The position numbers and the translations under genes were made by a program. Source: JAGDMJ01 sp963809695 (GTDB lineage: Bacteria > Bacteroidota > Ignavibacteria > UBA10030 > UBA6906). Taken from it: a stretch of 64,000 nt of DNA. The notes below the pieces were generated by a model. It saw only the letters and a list, made by a program, of their open reading frames with translations, made no database searches and was not told where the DNA came from. Shown here piece by piece: positions 21,068 to 29,769 of this stretch. The stretch's first letter is position 1, and every line of letters begins with the position of its first letter. The stretch is taken from contig CAWEKI010000007.1 of the NCBI GenBank assembly GCA_963809695.1, positions 434,001-498,000 on the forward strand. Reading direction: 5' to 3'.

Positions 21068-22540
21068 TCAGGCAACTACGCCGCCCGGACGGGGGGTCAC
21101 TCCTGTCGGAGGGCGGTTTCCGTCAAACGGCTGTGTCTTGGTTTCCTTCCGCTCGATGATGGACGCCATCATCTCCGCTTCCGCAACGAGATTTCCATCG
21201 ACAAACGCCTTGCCTGCCATCAGGCAGATCTTGCTCTTCCGGTTAAGCATGGTCAGCTCGAAGACCAGCTGATCTCCCGGTGTTACCGGCTTCCGGAATT
21301 TTGCTTTGTCGATGGACATGAAGAACACAAGTTTCCCTTCCGGGTTCTCAATGCCGTTGAGCAGAAGGATGCCGCCGGTCTGGGCCATCGCCTCCAGGAT
21401 GAGCACCCCGGGCATAACGGGTTGCCCCGGAAAATGTCCTTCAAAAAAAGGCTCGTTCGTGGTGACGTTCTTTACCCCCACGATCTTCTCGTCCATCTTG
21501 AAGTCGATGATCTTGTCGATGAGAAGGAAGGGATAGCGATGGGGGAGGATTTTCTTGATCGCGTTGATGTCGAAGACGACACCCTCTTTGCGTTCGTGCT
21601 GGTACTTCCGGATGATCTTTTTCTGCTGATAGAGCTTGCGGATCATGCGGGCAAATTCAATGTTGCTGGCATGCCCGGGACGGGCCGCGAGGATCTGCGC
21701 CTTCAGCGGCACACCGATCAGCGCGAGATCTCCCAGCACGTCCAGCAGCTTGTGGCGCGCCGGCTCGTTCGGGAAATGCAACTGGCGGTTATTGACCACG
21801 CCGTTGCTCCCCAGGATCACCGCTTCGCTGATGCCGAGCTTGTCGCAGATCCGTTTGATCTCCGACTCGTTGAGTTCGCGGTCCACGATCACGACCGCAT
21901 TGTCCAGGTTCCCTCCCCTGATGAGGCCCTGGCTGTGCAGGACCTCCACCTCATGCAGGAAACAGAAAGTCCGGCAGGGGGCAAAATCGGTCACGAATTC
22001 CTTTTCCAGATTGAACAGTCCGGTATGCTGGCTGCCGAGGGCGGGATTATTGTAATCGACCATGACCGTAATGCGGAAATCGTCGGTCGGCAGCGCGACG
22101 ATGTCCACCTTCTTCTCCTCGTTGTGATAGGTCACCGTCTGGTCGATGATCAGGTAGTCTTTCGGCGCATTCTGAATTTCGAAGCCCGCACTCACCAGGC
22201 AATCCACGTAGGGCTTCGCGCTGCCGTCTCCCACCGGGGGTTCGTTCGCATCCAGTTCAATGAGCACATTGTCGATCTGGAGCCCGGCCATGGCAGCCAT
22301 CACGTGTTCCACGGTATGCACCTTCGCCTCGCCCAGCTCGATCGTCGTGCCGCGGGAAATGTCCACTACGTGGTCAACGTCCGCAGGTACCTCGGGCGAT
22401 CCGTCAAGATCGATCCGGCGGAACCGGATCCCGTAATTCTCCGGCGCCGGCTTGAAGGTCATCGTCGAGATACTTCCGGTGTGAAGCCCAATCCCGCTCA
22501 TGGACACAGGCTGCTTGATCGTTCGCTGCTGGACTAGCAT
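21068..22540 (-). CDS. lpxC-fabZ: Bifunctional UDP-3-O-acyl-GlcNAc deacetylase / 3-hydroxyacyl-ACP dehydratase
   Basis: A 490-residue fusion. Residues 1-320 are the LpxC zinc deacetylase (lipid A step 2): HTVEHVMAA with zinc ligand His79, and the downstream ARHKLLDVLGDLAL ligand segment. Residues about 335-475 are FabZ (fatty acid elongation dehydratase): ILPHRYPFLLIDKI, with catalytic His, and FEGHFPGQPVMPGVLILEAM, with catalytic Glu. The C-terminal 15 residues are proline-rich. This fusion is a hallmark of the Bacteroidetes/Chlorobi lineage and is the best single taxonomic marker here. It may balance flux between lipid A and phospholipid. Confidence 0.97.
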   Translation of the reverse strand: MLVQQRTIKQPVSMSGIGLHTGSISTMTFKPAPENYGIRFRRIDLDGSPEVPADVDHVVDISRGTTIELGEAKVHTVEHVMAAMAGLQIDNVLIELDANEPPVGDGSAKPYVDCLVSAGFEIQNAPKDYLIIDQTVTYHNEEKKVDIVALPTDDFRITVMVDYNNPALGSQHTGLFNLEKEFVTDFAPCRTFCFLHEVEVLHSQGLIRGGNLDNAVVIVDRELNESEIKRICDKLGISEAVILGSNGVVNNRQLHFPNEPARHKLLDVLGDLALIGVPLKAQILAARPGHASNIEFARMIRKLYQQKKIIRKYQHERKEGVVFDINAIKKILPHRYPFLLIDKIIDFKMDEKIVGVKNVTTNEPFFEGHFPGQPVMPGVLILEAMAQTGGILLLNGIENPEGKLVFFMSIDKAKFRKPVTPGDQLVFELTMLNRKSKICLMAGKAFVDGNLVAEAEMMASIIERKETKTQPFDGNRPPTGVTPRPGGVVA

Positions 22541-22570
22541 GGGTATGGTCCCAGGTGATGGATCGCTGAG

Positions 22571-23614
22571 TTATGGTTTCTTTTTCAGCTCTTCGACTTC
22601 CTCTTGCAGTTCCCGAACGGTCGCGAGAAGGTCGGGCAGCCGGGTCAGTGCTCCGGTCATCCGGAAGGCCTGACGCTGCGGGTATGCCGGATAGCCGAAA
22701 ATGGTGGTGTTCTTTTCGGTTACCGAGCGGTGAACCCCCGACTGGGCGCCGATCTTCGTGCCATCGGCGATGTCGATGTGGCCGGTGAATCCCACCTGAC
22801 CGCCAATCATGCAATGGCCGCCGATCTTCGTGCTTCCGGAGATCCCGGTCTGCGCGGCAATCACCGTGTGTTCCCCGATGACCACATTGTGTGCTACCTG
22901 GATCAGGTTGTCCAGCTTCGTCCCTTTGCCGATCCGGGTCTCGCCCATCGTGGCGCGGTCAATCGTGCAATTCGCGCCAATTTCAACATCATCGTCAATG
23001 ACCACGATGCCGAGCTGCGGGATCTTCTCATAGGTCCCGTCGTCCAGGGGAGCGAAACCGAAGCCATCGCTGCCGATGACAGCGCCGGGCTGAACGATAA
23101 CGCGGGCGCCGATGCGGCACCCTTCCCTGACGGCAACGCCTGGATGCAGGAGCGTGCCGACGCCGATCTCCACGTCGCTGACGAGCACAACATTGTGGGA
23201 GAGCATGGCCCCGTCTCCGATGCGGCAACGCGGCCCGATGACCACATGTGCGCCAACGCGGACGTCAACTCCCATCTGCGCGGACGGATCGATCACCGCC
23301 GTCGGATGAACGCCGGGGGGAAGCGGGGGCTGGGGAGGATGAAACGCCTGAAGAACGAACAGGAACGACGTGTACGGGTCGTCCACGCGGACCAGTGCGG
23401 GCGGCGCGGCGCCGCCCGGCGGAGCGACAACGGTTCTGCCGACGATGACGGCGGAGGCACGGGTCGAGGTCAGGAACCGCGCATACTTGGGATTTGCCAC
23501 GAAGGTGATGTCGCCCTCTCCCGCCTCCTCGATCTTCGCCACCCGCCGGATTTCCACTCCGGCATCCCCCTCCACCTCCGCGTGGAGCATACGCGCGATG
23601 TCACGGAGCTTCAT
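22571..23614 (-). CDS. lpxD: UDP-3-O-acylglucosamine N-acyltransferase
   Basis: Third lipid A enzyme, N-acylating UDP-3-O-acyl-glucosamine. The 347-residue protein has an N-terminal uridine-binding domain (to about residue 100), a long hexapeptide beta-helix (GVDVRVGAHVVIGPRCRIGD and similar), the catalytic-His segment VAHNVVIGEHTVIAAQ, and a C-terminal coiled-coil helix. A strong SD, GGAGGAAAG, precedes the ATG. Confidence 0.95.
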   Translation of the reverse strand: MKLRDIARMLHAEVEGDAGVEIRRVAKIEEAGEGDITFVANPKYARFLTSTRASAVIVGRTVVAPPGGAAPPALVRVDDPYTSFLFVLQAFHPPQPPLPPGVHPTAVIDPSAQMGVDVRVGAHVVIGPRCRIGDGAMLSHNVVLVSDVEIGVGTLLHPGVAVREGCRIGARVIVQPGAVIGSDGFGFAPLDDGTYEKIPQLGIVVIDDDVEIGANCTIDRATMGETRIGKGTKLDNLIQVAHNVVIGEHTVIAAQTGISGSTKIGGHCMIGGQVGFTGHIDIADGTKIGAQSGVHRSVTEKNTTIFGYPAYPQRQAFRMTGALTRLPDLLATVRELQEEVEELKKKP

Positions 23615-23633
23615 GGTCTTTCCTCCGGAAGGG

Positions 23634-24149
23634 TCATTTGCCGAACGACTGCATGCGCGCGATCACCTTCTGGGTGAGGTCGTTTTTTTCATTCGCATAC
23701 AGCAGCAGGATCTCTCCACTCTTGTCAAATACGTAATCGTAGCCCTCTTCCTTCGCAATATCTTCCAGCACCTTGAAGATCTTGTTCTGAATCGGCTTCA
23801 TCACGTCATTCTGTTTCTGGAAGAGTTCGCCGTTCTGGCCGAACTTCTTGTTCCGGTAATCGGCGATGCTCTGGTCGAGCTCCCGGAGTTCCCGTTCCGC
23901 ATCGGCGCGGACCTGGTCGGTCAGGATCAGCTTGCGCTTGTCATAGTCGTCGAACTTCCTCTTCCACTCTGCCTGCATCTTCTGAAGCTCGCCTTCCCAC
24001 TGGCTCACCAGCTGGTCGAGGGTTTTCTGCGCATCAACGGCCTCGGGAAGCGTTTGCATGATCGTTTCCGAGTTGATGTGCCCGATCTTCGACTGCGCCT
24101 GAGTCAGCGTGGCTGCCGCAAGCAGCAACGCGACCGCGAGGTATTTCAT
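23634..24149 (-). CDS. OmpH/Skp-family periplasmic chaperone (copy 2 of 2)
   Basis: A 171-residue protein with signal peptide (MKYLAVALLLAAATLTQAQ) and a long central coiled coil rich in K, E and Q (residues 40-130), then the conserved ending EEGYDYVFDKSGEILLLYA. Skp-like chaperones hold unfolded outer-membrane proteins in the periplasm and hand them to BamA. It lies 24 bp after a paralogue and in the same operon as bamA. Confidence 0.9.
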   Translation of the reverse strand: MKYLAVALLLAAATLTQAQSKIGHINSETIMQTLPEAVDAQKTLDQLVSQWEGELQKMQAEWKRKFDDYDKRKLILTDQVRADAERELRELDQSIADYRNKKFGQNGELFQKQNDVMKPIQNKIFKVLEDIAKEEGYDYVFDKSGEILLLYANEKNDLTQKVIARMQSFGK

Positions 24150-24173
24150 CTGCTCTTCTCCTCCTGTGCGCCT

Positions 24174-24701
24174 CTATTTTCCGCGCTTGAGTTTGTCAAT
24201 CACTTTGAAGGTGAGATCCTGGTTGGGGTCCCCGTACAGAAGAACCTGGATCTGCTCAGTCTTGTCGAACACAAAACTGTACTTCTCCTCCTTGGCGACC
24301 ACAGCGATGGCCGACTTGATCTTTTCCCGGACCGGATTGATGATCTTCTCGGTCTGGCGGGCGAGCTCTCCGTCCTGCCCGAACTTCTCGACACGATACT
24401 CGTTGGCGCGCCGCTCCATGTCGACGAGCTTCTGCTGTTCGGTCCGCTTGGATGCGTCGTTCATCATGGACTCTTTTTTCTGGTAGTCCTCGTACCGGGC
24501 CTGGAGTTCCTTCTGCATTGCGTCAAGGGAGTCCTGGAGCGGACGGCCGATCGCATCGATCTTCTTCTGCGCTTCGAGGGCTGCCGGGTACTCCTGGAAG
24601 ATCTTAGTGGAATTCACATAGCCGATTCTCTGCGTCTGTGCCTGTGCGGCCGCGCCGAACAGCACGAGAAGCACAATAGCGGGAATGAGTATTTTCTTCA
24701 C
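24174..24701 (-). CDS. OmpH/Skp-family periplasmic chaperone (copy 1 of 2)
   Basis: A 175-residue paralogue of the next gene: signal peptide (ILIPAIVLLVLFGAAAQAQ), RIGYVNSTKIFQEYP opening, coiled coil, and KEEKYSFVFDKTEQIQVLLY ending. It begins with GTG preceded by AGAGGC. The two copies are clearly diverged, so they may form a hetero-oligomer or handle different clients (inference). Confidence 0.9.
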   Translation of the reverse strand: MKKILIPAIVLLVLFGAAAQAQTQRIGYVNSTKIFQEYPAALEAQKKIDAIGRPLQDSLDAMQKELQARYEDYQKKESMMNDASKRTEQQKLVDMERRANEYRVEKFGQDGELARQTEKIINPVREKIKSAIAVVAKEEKYSFVFDKTEQIQVLLYGDPNQDLTFKVIDKLKRGK

Positions 24702-24760
24702 GATTGCCTCTGTTAAATAATGTTAGGGAGTTGAGTGGAACAAGACATGGGGCCTCGGCA

Positions 24761-27124
24761 TCAGAATCCCCGGCCGAACACGAAGTGGAAATGCCATCCG
24801 TCCGGTCTCCCGTCGCGCGGGAACACGTCATCAAACCCGTAGCCGTAATCGAAGCCGATCAAGCCGATGGGGTTGATCTGCAGGCGCGCGCCGAAACCTG
24901 CGGAACGCTTCAAGTCAAAGAAGTTCGCCTGGGACATCGTCTCGAACACGTTGCCCCCCTCCGCGAACCCCAGGACATAGATGGGGATCGGGTTGATGGA
25001 GACGGCAAAACGAAGTTCAGCCGTATGTTTCGTCATCGCCTTGCCGCCGATAATGCCGTTCACGGTGCGCGGCCCAATCGATTGATCCTCGTAACCGCGC
25101 AGCGGGGTCGTAGAAACGTATCCGAGCCCCGTCCCCCCCATAAAGAAGAGGTCGATGGGGGAAATATTGGACGCTTGGCCGATATCCTGGATGTAGCCAT
25201 AGTCAGAACTCAGGTACAATGCGACGCGGCTGCTATTCATGATCGGAATGTACCATTCCGAGTGAAAATTCCATTTATGGAAGTTCACGTTGCCCGGCAA
25301 TAACGCCCCGCCCGAAAGCTGGATGGACAACGAAACATTCGACCCGTACGTCGGGAACACCGGGTTGTCAATGCTGTTGCGGGAGATCACTTGCGTGATA
25401 CTCACCTGACTGGTCTTCCCTTCCCGATAGATGCCCTGTCCCTGGCGCACGTCATTGCGCTGCGCGCTGAGGATCCAGTCTCCCCGGAAATAGTCGTCCG
25501 GCCACCGAAAACGCCGCCCAACTCTCACCGACGCACCCATTTGCTCGTAGTCATACCCCCAGATCTGGCGGGTATCAAACAGGCTCACGCCAAACAACGT
25601 GGGCGTGTCATAGAGCCAGGGCTCGGTGAAACCGAGCGTGAATGTCCGATAGCGGGATGCTTCGCCAAACTGCCACTCGAAATTGAGGATCTGTCCGGCG
25701 CCGCCCGTGAGCGGTTCCGCGATCGAAAAGTTGTTGATGGTAAATCCAAGAGCGCCGGTCACTCCGAAGGAGCCGCTGTAGCCTACCGACGCATTGATAT
25801 TGTCGCTCGATTTTTCTTCAACCTCATACACGAGGTCAACGGTCTTGTCGTCCACCAGGCTGACATCCGGCTTGATCTTCTCCGGGTTGAAATAGTTGAG
25901 CACCGACAGCTGGCGGACGCTCCGGATGATCTTGCCACGATTGAAGTAGTCCCCGGGGATCGTCTGCAGCTCCCGCCGGATGACCTTCTCCTGCGTTTTG
26001 GTGTTCCCTTTAATGTTGACGTGCGCGATCTTGAACTGGTTCATCTCGTAGACATTGATCGCGATATCGATGCTGTCCTCCGCCACCCGCGTTTCGATCG
26101 GCTCCAGGTTCAGGCGCAGATACCCGTTGTCCTGATAGAGATCCGAGACGCTGGTTTGCTGTTCGTTGCCCCGCAGGTTCCGCTCGAATTTTTCCGAGTT
26201 GTAGACCTCCCCGGGCTGGATGTTCAGCCGCTCGTTGAGCACCACGTCGGGGTACACCGTGTTCCCCTGCCAGGTGATGTGCCGCACCTTGTACTGCGGG
26301 CCTTCGCGGACGGAGATCAGGATGTCCATGTCCCTCTTGTCGTCCGTGTACCAGATCGAGTCCGAAAGGACCTCGGCATCCCGGTAGCCGTTCTTCCGAT
26401 AGAACTCCAGGATGAGCTTCTTGTCCTCGTCGTATTTCTTTCTGTCAAACTTTGCGGAGGACCAGAATTTCCACCAGTGATTTTCGGACGTGTTATCCAT
26501 GACCCCGCGGAGATCGCTCTCGGTGAACGCGTTGTTTCCCCGGAACATGATGTGATCCACCCGCACATCCTGCCCTTCGTCGATCTTCACCTTGACGAGC
26601 ACGCGGCTCTTGGTGGTGTCCACAGGCTCCGTTGACACCTCCACGTCCGCAAGGAGATAGCCGTCATCCTCGTACAGCTTCAGGATCTCCCTCTTGATCT
26701 TTGTCAGCTCTCGAGGCGCAAGCACCTGTCCGCGCACGAGGTTGAGTTTCTTCATGATATCATCTTCGCTCAACTCGTGCAGTCCTTCATAGACGATGCC
26801 ATCGTACCGCGGGAGCTCCTTGACGGCAATGAGCAGATACACCCCGTTGCCGACCTTGCGGTCCACGCCGACCTGGACATCCGAAAAGATATTCAGCAAC
26901 CAGAGCTTGCGGATTGCCTGGGCGACCTGGTCGCCAGGAATCGTAATCTCGTCTCCTACCTTCAGTCCGGAATTGGCAATGACCGCCGCCGGGTCTGCCA
27001 GGGTGTTGCCTTCGATCGATATGCCGAGGATCTTGAGGACTTCTTGAGGCTGCGGACGTTGCGCAAATAGCGGAGACGAGGCGAACAGGACAAACCCCGC
27101 AAGCACCAACAAACGCATTTTCAT
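24761..27124 (-). CDS. bamA: Outer membrane protein assembly factor BamA
   Basis: The core of the beta-barrel assembly machine. The 787-residue protein has a signal peptide (MRLLVLAGFVLFASSPLFAQ after MK), five POTRA domains (residues about 30-430), and a C-terminal 16-strand barrel. The barrel shows the LGLGYVSTTPLRGYED-type loop 6 region (the family's RGF/RGY motif, here LRGYED) and ends FHFVFGRGF with the terminal aromatic. The ATG follows the uppS stop after a single base, indicating translational coupling. Confidence 0.96.
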   Translation of the reverse strand: MKMRLLVLAGFVLFASSPLFAQRPQPQEVLKILGISIEGNTLADPAAVIANSGLKVGDEITIPGDQVAQAIRKLWLLNIFSDVQVGVDRKVGNGVYLLIAVKELPRYDGIVYEGLHELSEDDIMKKLNLVRGQVLAPRELTKIKREILKLYEDDGYLLADVEVSTEPVDTTKSRVLVKVKIDEGQDVRVDHIMFRGNNAFTESDLRGVMDNTSENHWWKFWSSAKFDRKKYDEDKKLILEFYRKNGYRDAEVLSDSIWYTDDKRDMDILISVREGPQYKVRHITWQGNTVYPDVVLNERLNIQPGEVYNSEKFERNLRGNEQQTSVSDLYQDNGYLRLNLEPIETRVAEDSIDIAINVYEMNQFKIAHVNIKGNTKTQEKVIRRELQTIPGDYFNRGKIIRSVRQLSVLNYFNPEKIKPDVSLVDDKTVDLVYEVEEKSSDNINASVGYSGSFGVTGALGFTINNFSIAEPLTGGAGQILNFEWQFGEASRYRTFTLGFTEPWLYDTPTLFGVSLFDTRQIWGYDYEQMGASVRVGRRFRWPDDYFRGDWILSAQRNDVRQGQGIYREGKTSQVSITQVISRNSIDNPVFPTYGSNVSLSIQLSGGALLPGNVNFHKWNFHSEWYIPIMNSSRVALYLSSDYGYIQDIGQASNISPIDLFFMGGTGLGYVSTTPLRGYEDQSIGPRTVNGIIGGKAMTKHTAELRFAVSINPIPIYVLGFAEGGNVFETMSQANFFDLKRSAGFGARLQINPIGLIGFDYGYGFDDVFPRDGRPDGWHFHFVFGRGF

Positions 27125-27125
27125 A

Positions 27126-27959
27126 TTATGGTCCTGTTACACTCCTGATGAGATGTTGCAGGTAGTTCTCCCTGGAGTCATCCTTACGCACTTGCTCACT
27201 TACCATGCCGAAGCGGCGCTCCCGTCGCTGATAGTTGGCAATGGCTGTGTAGAGCTCGTCGCGCCGGAAGCCCGGCCAGAACCGTGATGAAATGTAGATC
27301 TCCGTATATGCGAGCTGCCAGAGGAGGAAGTTGCTGATCCGGAATTCTCCACTGGTCCTGATCAAGAGATCAGGGTCCGGAATCCCGGCCGTCGAAAGGT
27401 ACCTCCCCACCAGGTCATCCGTCACTTCCTGCTCGCTCAGCCGTCCCGCACTCACATCACGTACCATCCGCCTGATTGCCTGTGTAAGATCCCACCTCCC
27501 GCTGTAACTCAGCGCGAGGACCAGGGTCAGGCCTGTGTTGTTCTTGGTCTTCTGTTTGCTTTCCAGCAACTCGTTCTGCACCTCCTGAGGGAGGACAGTG
27601 ATATCCCCGATGGTCTGGATGCGTACATTGTTGGTCTGGAGCTGATCCGTCTCGTCTTTCAGCGCCCTCAGCAACAGTCGCATCAGCAGAGAGACCTCGT
27701 CTTTGGGTCTCTTCCAGTTCTCTGTTGAAAATGTGTACAGGGTAAGGTATCGAATGCCCAGCTGTGCGCATGCCTTCACGATGTCGCGGACCGACTCAAC
27801 GCCCTCGCTGTGGCCTGAAATACGTGGCATACCGCGTTCCTTGGCCCAGCGGCCATTGCCATCCATAATAATAGCGATATGGCACGGAATTTCGCCGGTA
27901 CTCTTCAGCCTCTCCTGCGCATCCTTGTCCGCACTAGCTTGCTGAGCTCCTGTTCCCAA
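27126..27959 (-). CDS. uppS: Isoprenyl transferase (undecaprenyl diphosphate synthase)
   Basis: Makes the C55 lipid carrier for peptidoglycan and O-antigen from FPP and IPP. The 277-residue cis-prenyltransferase has HIAIIMDGNGRWAKERG with catalytic Asp33, TLYTFSTENWKRP, and PDLLIRTSGEFRISNFLLWQ. The only available start upstream of the core is TTG at 27959, with GAGGGGAG about 10 nt before it. It is the first gene of the ten-gene envelope operon and has a good promoter at 28007-28035. Confidence 0.95.
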   Translation of the reverse strand: MGTGAQQASADKDAQERLKSTGEIPCHIAIIMDGNGRWAKERGMPRISGHSEGVESVRDIVKACAQLGIRYLTLYTFSTENWKRPKDEVSLLMRLLLRALKDETDQLQTNNVRIQTIGDITVLPQEVQNELLESKQKTKNNTGLTLVLALSYSGRWDLTQAIRRMVRDVSAGRLSEQEVTDDLVGRYLSTAGIPDPDLLIRTSGEFRISNFLLWQLAYTEIYISSRFWPGFRRDELYTAIANYQRRERRFGMVSEQVRKDDSRENYLQHLIRSVTGP

Positions 27960-28006
27960 TAGATGGAGTCTCCCCTCAAAGTGAAATGCTTTCCTAATGA
28001 GTGTAA

Positions 28007-28035
28007 AATTTAAGGCATTTCAGCACCAATGTCAA
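28007..28035 (-). promoter_or_regulatory. Promoter of the uppS-bamA-lpx operon
   Basis: TTGACA (28035-28030) and TAAATT (28012-28007) on the minus strand, 17-bp spacer. Predicted start near 28000, giving about 40 nt of leader to the TTG at 27959. Confidence 0.7.
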
Positions 28036-28083
28036 CCCTGCCTTCAACCGTCTCCCGCCGTGCACGGGGCTTCTGTAGAAGGG

Positions 28084-28112
28084 TTGACTTTCCCTGCCGA
28101 AACCGATATATT
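28084..28112 (+). promoter_or_regulatory. Promoter of the ybaB-recR operon
   Basis: TTGACT (28084-28089) and TATATT (28107-28112), 17-bp spacer, diverging from the uppS promoter with 48 bp between the two -35 boxes. The leader to the ybaB ATG is about 32 nt. Confidence 0.7.
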
Positions 28113-28150
28113 TTTTAATTATATTTGGCATTCTTATAAAGGAGCACACG

Positions 28151-28495
28151 ATGGCTGGTCTTCCCAACATGTCGGGAATGATGAAACAGATTCAAAAAAT
28201 GCAGGAAAAAATGGCCAAGGTCCAGCAAGAGTTGGAAGCCAAGACCGTTGTTGGAGAATCCGGCGGAGGCATGGTCAAAGTCACCGTAAACGGGAAACAA
28301 CAACTGGTGAAGATCCAGATAGAAAAGGAAGTGGTGAACCCGGACGATATTGAGATGCTTGAAGATCTGGTCCTGGCCGCCGCCAACAAGGCGCTTGAGG
28401 AGGCTGCCAAGATGGCACAGGAAGAAATGTCCAAAGTCACGAGCGGCATGTTGCCGAATATCCCCGGAATGAATCTCCCGGGTCTGGGTTTTTGA
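28151..28495 (+). CDS. ybaB: YbaB/EbfC family nucleoid-associated protein
   Basis: A 114-residue DNA-binding protein that works as a dimer. An N-terminal helix rich in M, Q and K (MMKQIQKMQEKMAKVQQELE) is followed by the GGGMVKVTVNGKQQLVKIQI sheet and VNPDDIEMLEDLVLAAANKA, then a short Gly/Pro/Met-rich tail. AAAGGAG is placed correctly before the ATG. Its position just before recR is a widely conserved pairing. Confidence 0.95.
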   Translation: MAGLPNMSGMMKQIQKMQEKMAKVQQELEAKTVVGESGGGMVKVTVNGKQQLVKIQIEKEVVNPDDIEMLEDLVLAAANKALEEAAKMAQEEMSKVTSGMLPNIPGMNLPGLGF

Positions 28496-28535
28496 GTTCT
28501 CCAGTGCTATTTCTATTCAATTTGTCCGGCATGCA

Positions 28536-29132
28536 ATGCTCTATACGTCCGAAGCTCTTCAGCAACTTATTGAGGAATTTGCAAGGCTCCCTGGCATAGG
28601 CCGGAAGTCCGCACAGAGGCTTGCGCTGTTCATCCTGAAACAACCCCGCGACGAGGTGGTCAAAATGGCCAAAGCACTCGTCGGCGCGAAGGATCGGATC
28701 CGTTATTGTTCGTGCTGCTACAATATTACCGAGCAGGATCCCTGCGTTGTGTGCTCAAGTCCAAAGAGGGACCGGAACGTTATCTGTGTGGTGGAGGAGC
28801 CGAACGACGTCCTGGCCCTCGAGAAGACCAATGAATTCCGGGGTCTGTATCATGTTCTCGGCGGATCTCTTTCACCCTTGGATGGAATCGGCCCTGAGGA
28901 TTTGAAGGTGCGGGAGCTTCTTCGCCGGGTCAATGGGGAGGTGGCAGAGGTCATCCTGGCCATGAATCCCAACGTCGAAGGAGAAGCAACCACGATTTAC
29001 CTTACAAGGCTGCTAAAGCCCCTGGGAGTGAAGGTTTCGCGCATCGCGCGCGGGATCCCGGTCGGCGGTGACCTGGAGTTTGCAGACGAAGCAACGCTGA
29101 CACGTGCTCTCGAAGGAAGAATCACCCTCTAA
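28536..29132 (+). CDS. recR: Recombination mediator RecR
   Basis: Loads RecA at gaps in the RecFOR pathway. The 198-residue protein has an N-terminal helix-hairpin-helix (RLPGIGRKSAQRLALFIL), a zinc finger with cysteines in YCSCCYNIT and CVVC, and a Toprim domain (NVICVVEEPNDVLALEKT, GGSLSPLDGIGPEDL). It ends RVNGEVAEVILAMNPNVEGE and beyond with no truncation. It lies 40 bp after ybaB. Confidence 0.96.
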   Translation: MLYTSEALQQLIEEFARLPGIGRKSAQRLALFILKQPRDEVVKMAKALVGAKDRIRYCSCCYNITEQDPCVVCSSPKRDRNVICVVEEPNDVLALEKTNEFRGLYHVLGGSLSPLDGIGPEDLKVRELLRRVNGEVAEVILAMNPNVEGEATTIYLTRLLKPLGVKVSRIARGIPVGGDLEFADEATLTRALEGRITL

Positions 29133-29145
29133 CGCAGAATCGTTC

Positions 29146-29763
29146 ATGGCGACACCAACCCGCGGGGTCATTTCTTTTATCGCAGCTGCAATCGCGGTCT
29201 GCGTGCTCGTGTCCGGAGGTGGCTGCAACCTGTTTGAACCGCGAGATCCCGAAGCGCCGTCGCAGGCGAGCGATAGTTTCCTTCCCCCTACCGACCCGGA
29301 CGTTGTCGTAGAGAACCTGCAGAACGCAATCGCTCAGAAGAATTCCGTGAACTACGTCCGTTGCTTTGCCGATCCATCGCGGACCCCGCGCCCTTTTCTG
29401 TTCTTTCCGTCGCCGGATGCCGGCGCCCGGTACGCCAGCGTCTTTGCCGGCTGGACCGTCGATCAGGAAAAGACCTATTTCGAGAACCTCGTTGCACGCG
29501 CTTCGGGAAAAGTGAATGCATACTCGAACCTGCTCCTGACGCGCAAGTCGGTGACCGTGACGGGCGATTCTTCAGTGCAGACGTACGACTACACGCTCAC
29601 GTTCGAGCACACGGATCCAAGTTTTCCCACCGTGGCAAGCGGGAACCTGCAGTTCGTCCTCGGACAGGACAATAACAACGCGTGGGTGATCTACCGCTGG
29701 AGTGATTTCCAGACCACGAGCGAAGTCACATGGAGCCATTTCAAAGGCAAGTTCTCCAATTAG
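29146..29763 (+). CDS. Lipoprotein, NTF2-like, function unknown (first of a tandem pair)
   Basis: A 205-residue lipoprotein. The ATG at 29146 follows recR by 13 bp; an in-frame ATG at 29104 would overlap recR and is less likely. The signal peptide ends VSGGGC with the lipid-modified cysteine, followed by NLFEPRDP. The mature part (PDVVVENLQNAIAQKNSVNY ... NAWVIYRWSDFQ) has the pattern of a SnoaL/NTF2-like fold. It resembles the next gene in its signal peptide, post-cysteine FEPR/FAPG and W-x-I-x-R-W-x-D ending, so the two appear to be diverged paralogues. Confidence 0.72.
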   Translation: MATPTRGVISFIAAAIAVCVLVSGGGCNLFEPRDPEAPSQASDSFLPPTDPDVVVENLQNAIAQKNSVNYVRCFADPSRTPRPFLFFPSPDAGARYASVFAGWTVDQEKTYFENLVARASGKVNAYSNLLLTRKSVTVTGDSSVQTYDYTLTFEHTDPSFPTVASGNLQFVLGQDNNNAWVIYRWSDFQTTSEVTWSHFKGKFSN

Positions 29764-29769
29764 GTTTCA

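Noticed and set aside
20381..22537. A 718-codon open frame on the plus strand, antisense to lpxA and lpxC-fabZ
   Set aside because: It is the complement of strongly conserved genes; the frame is open because of codon bias and has no domain or start signal.
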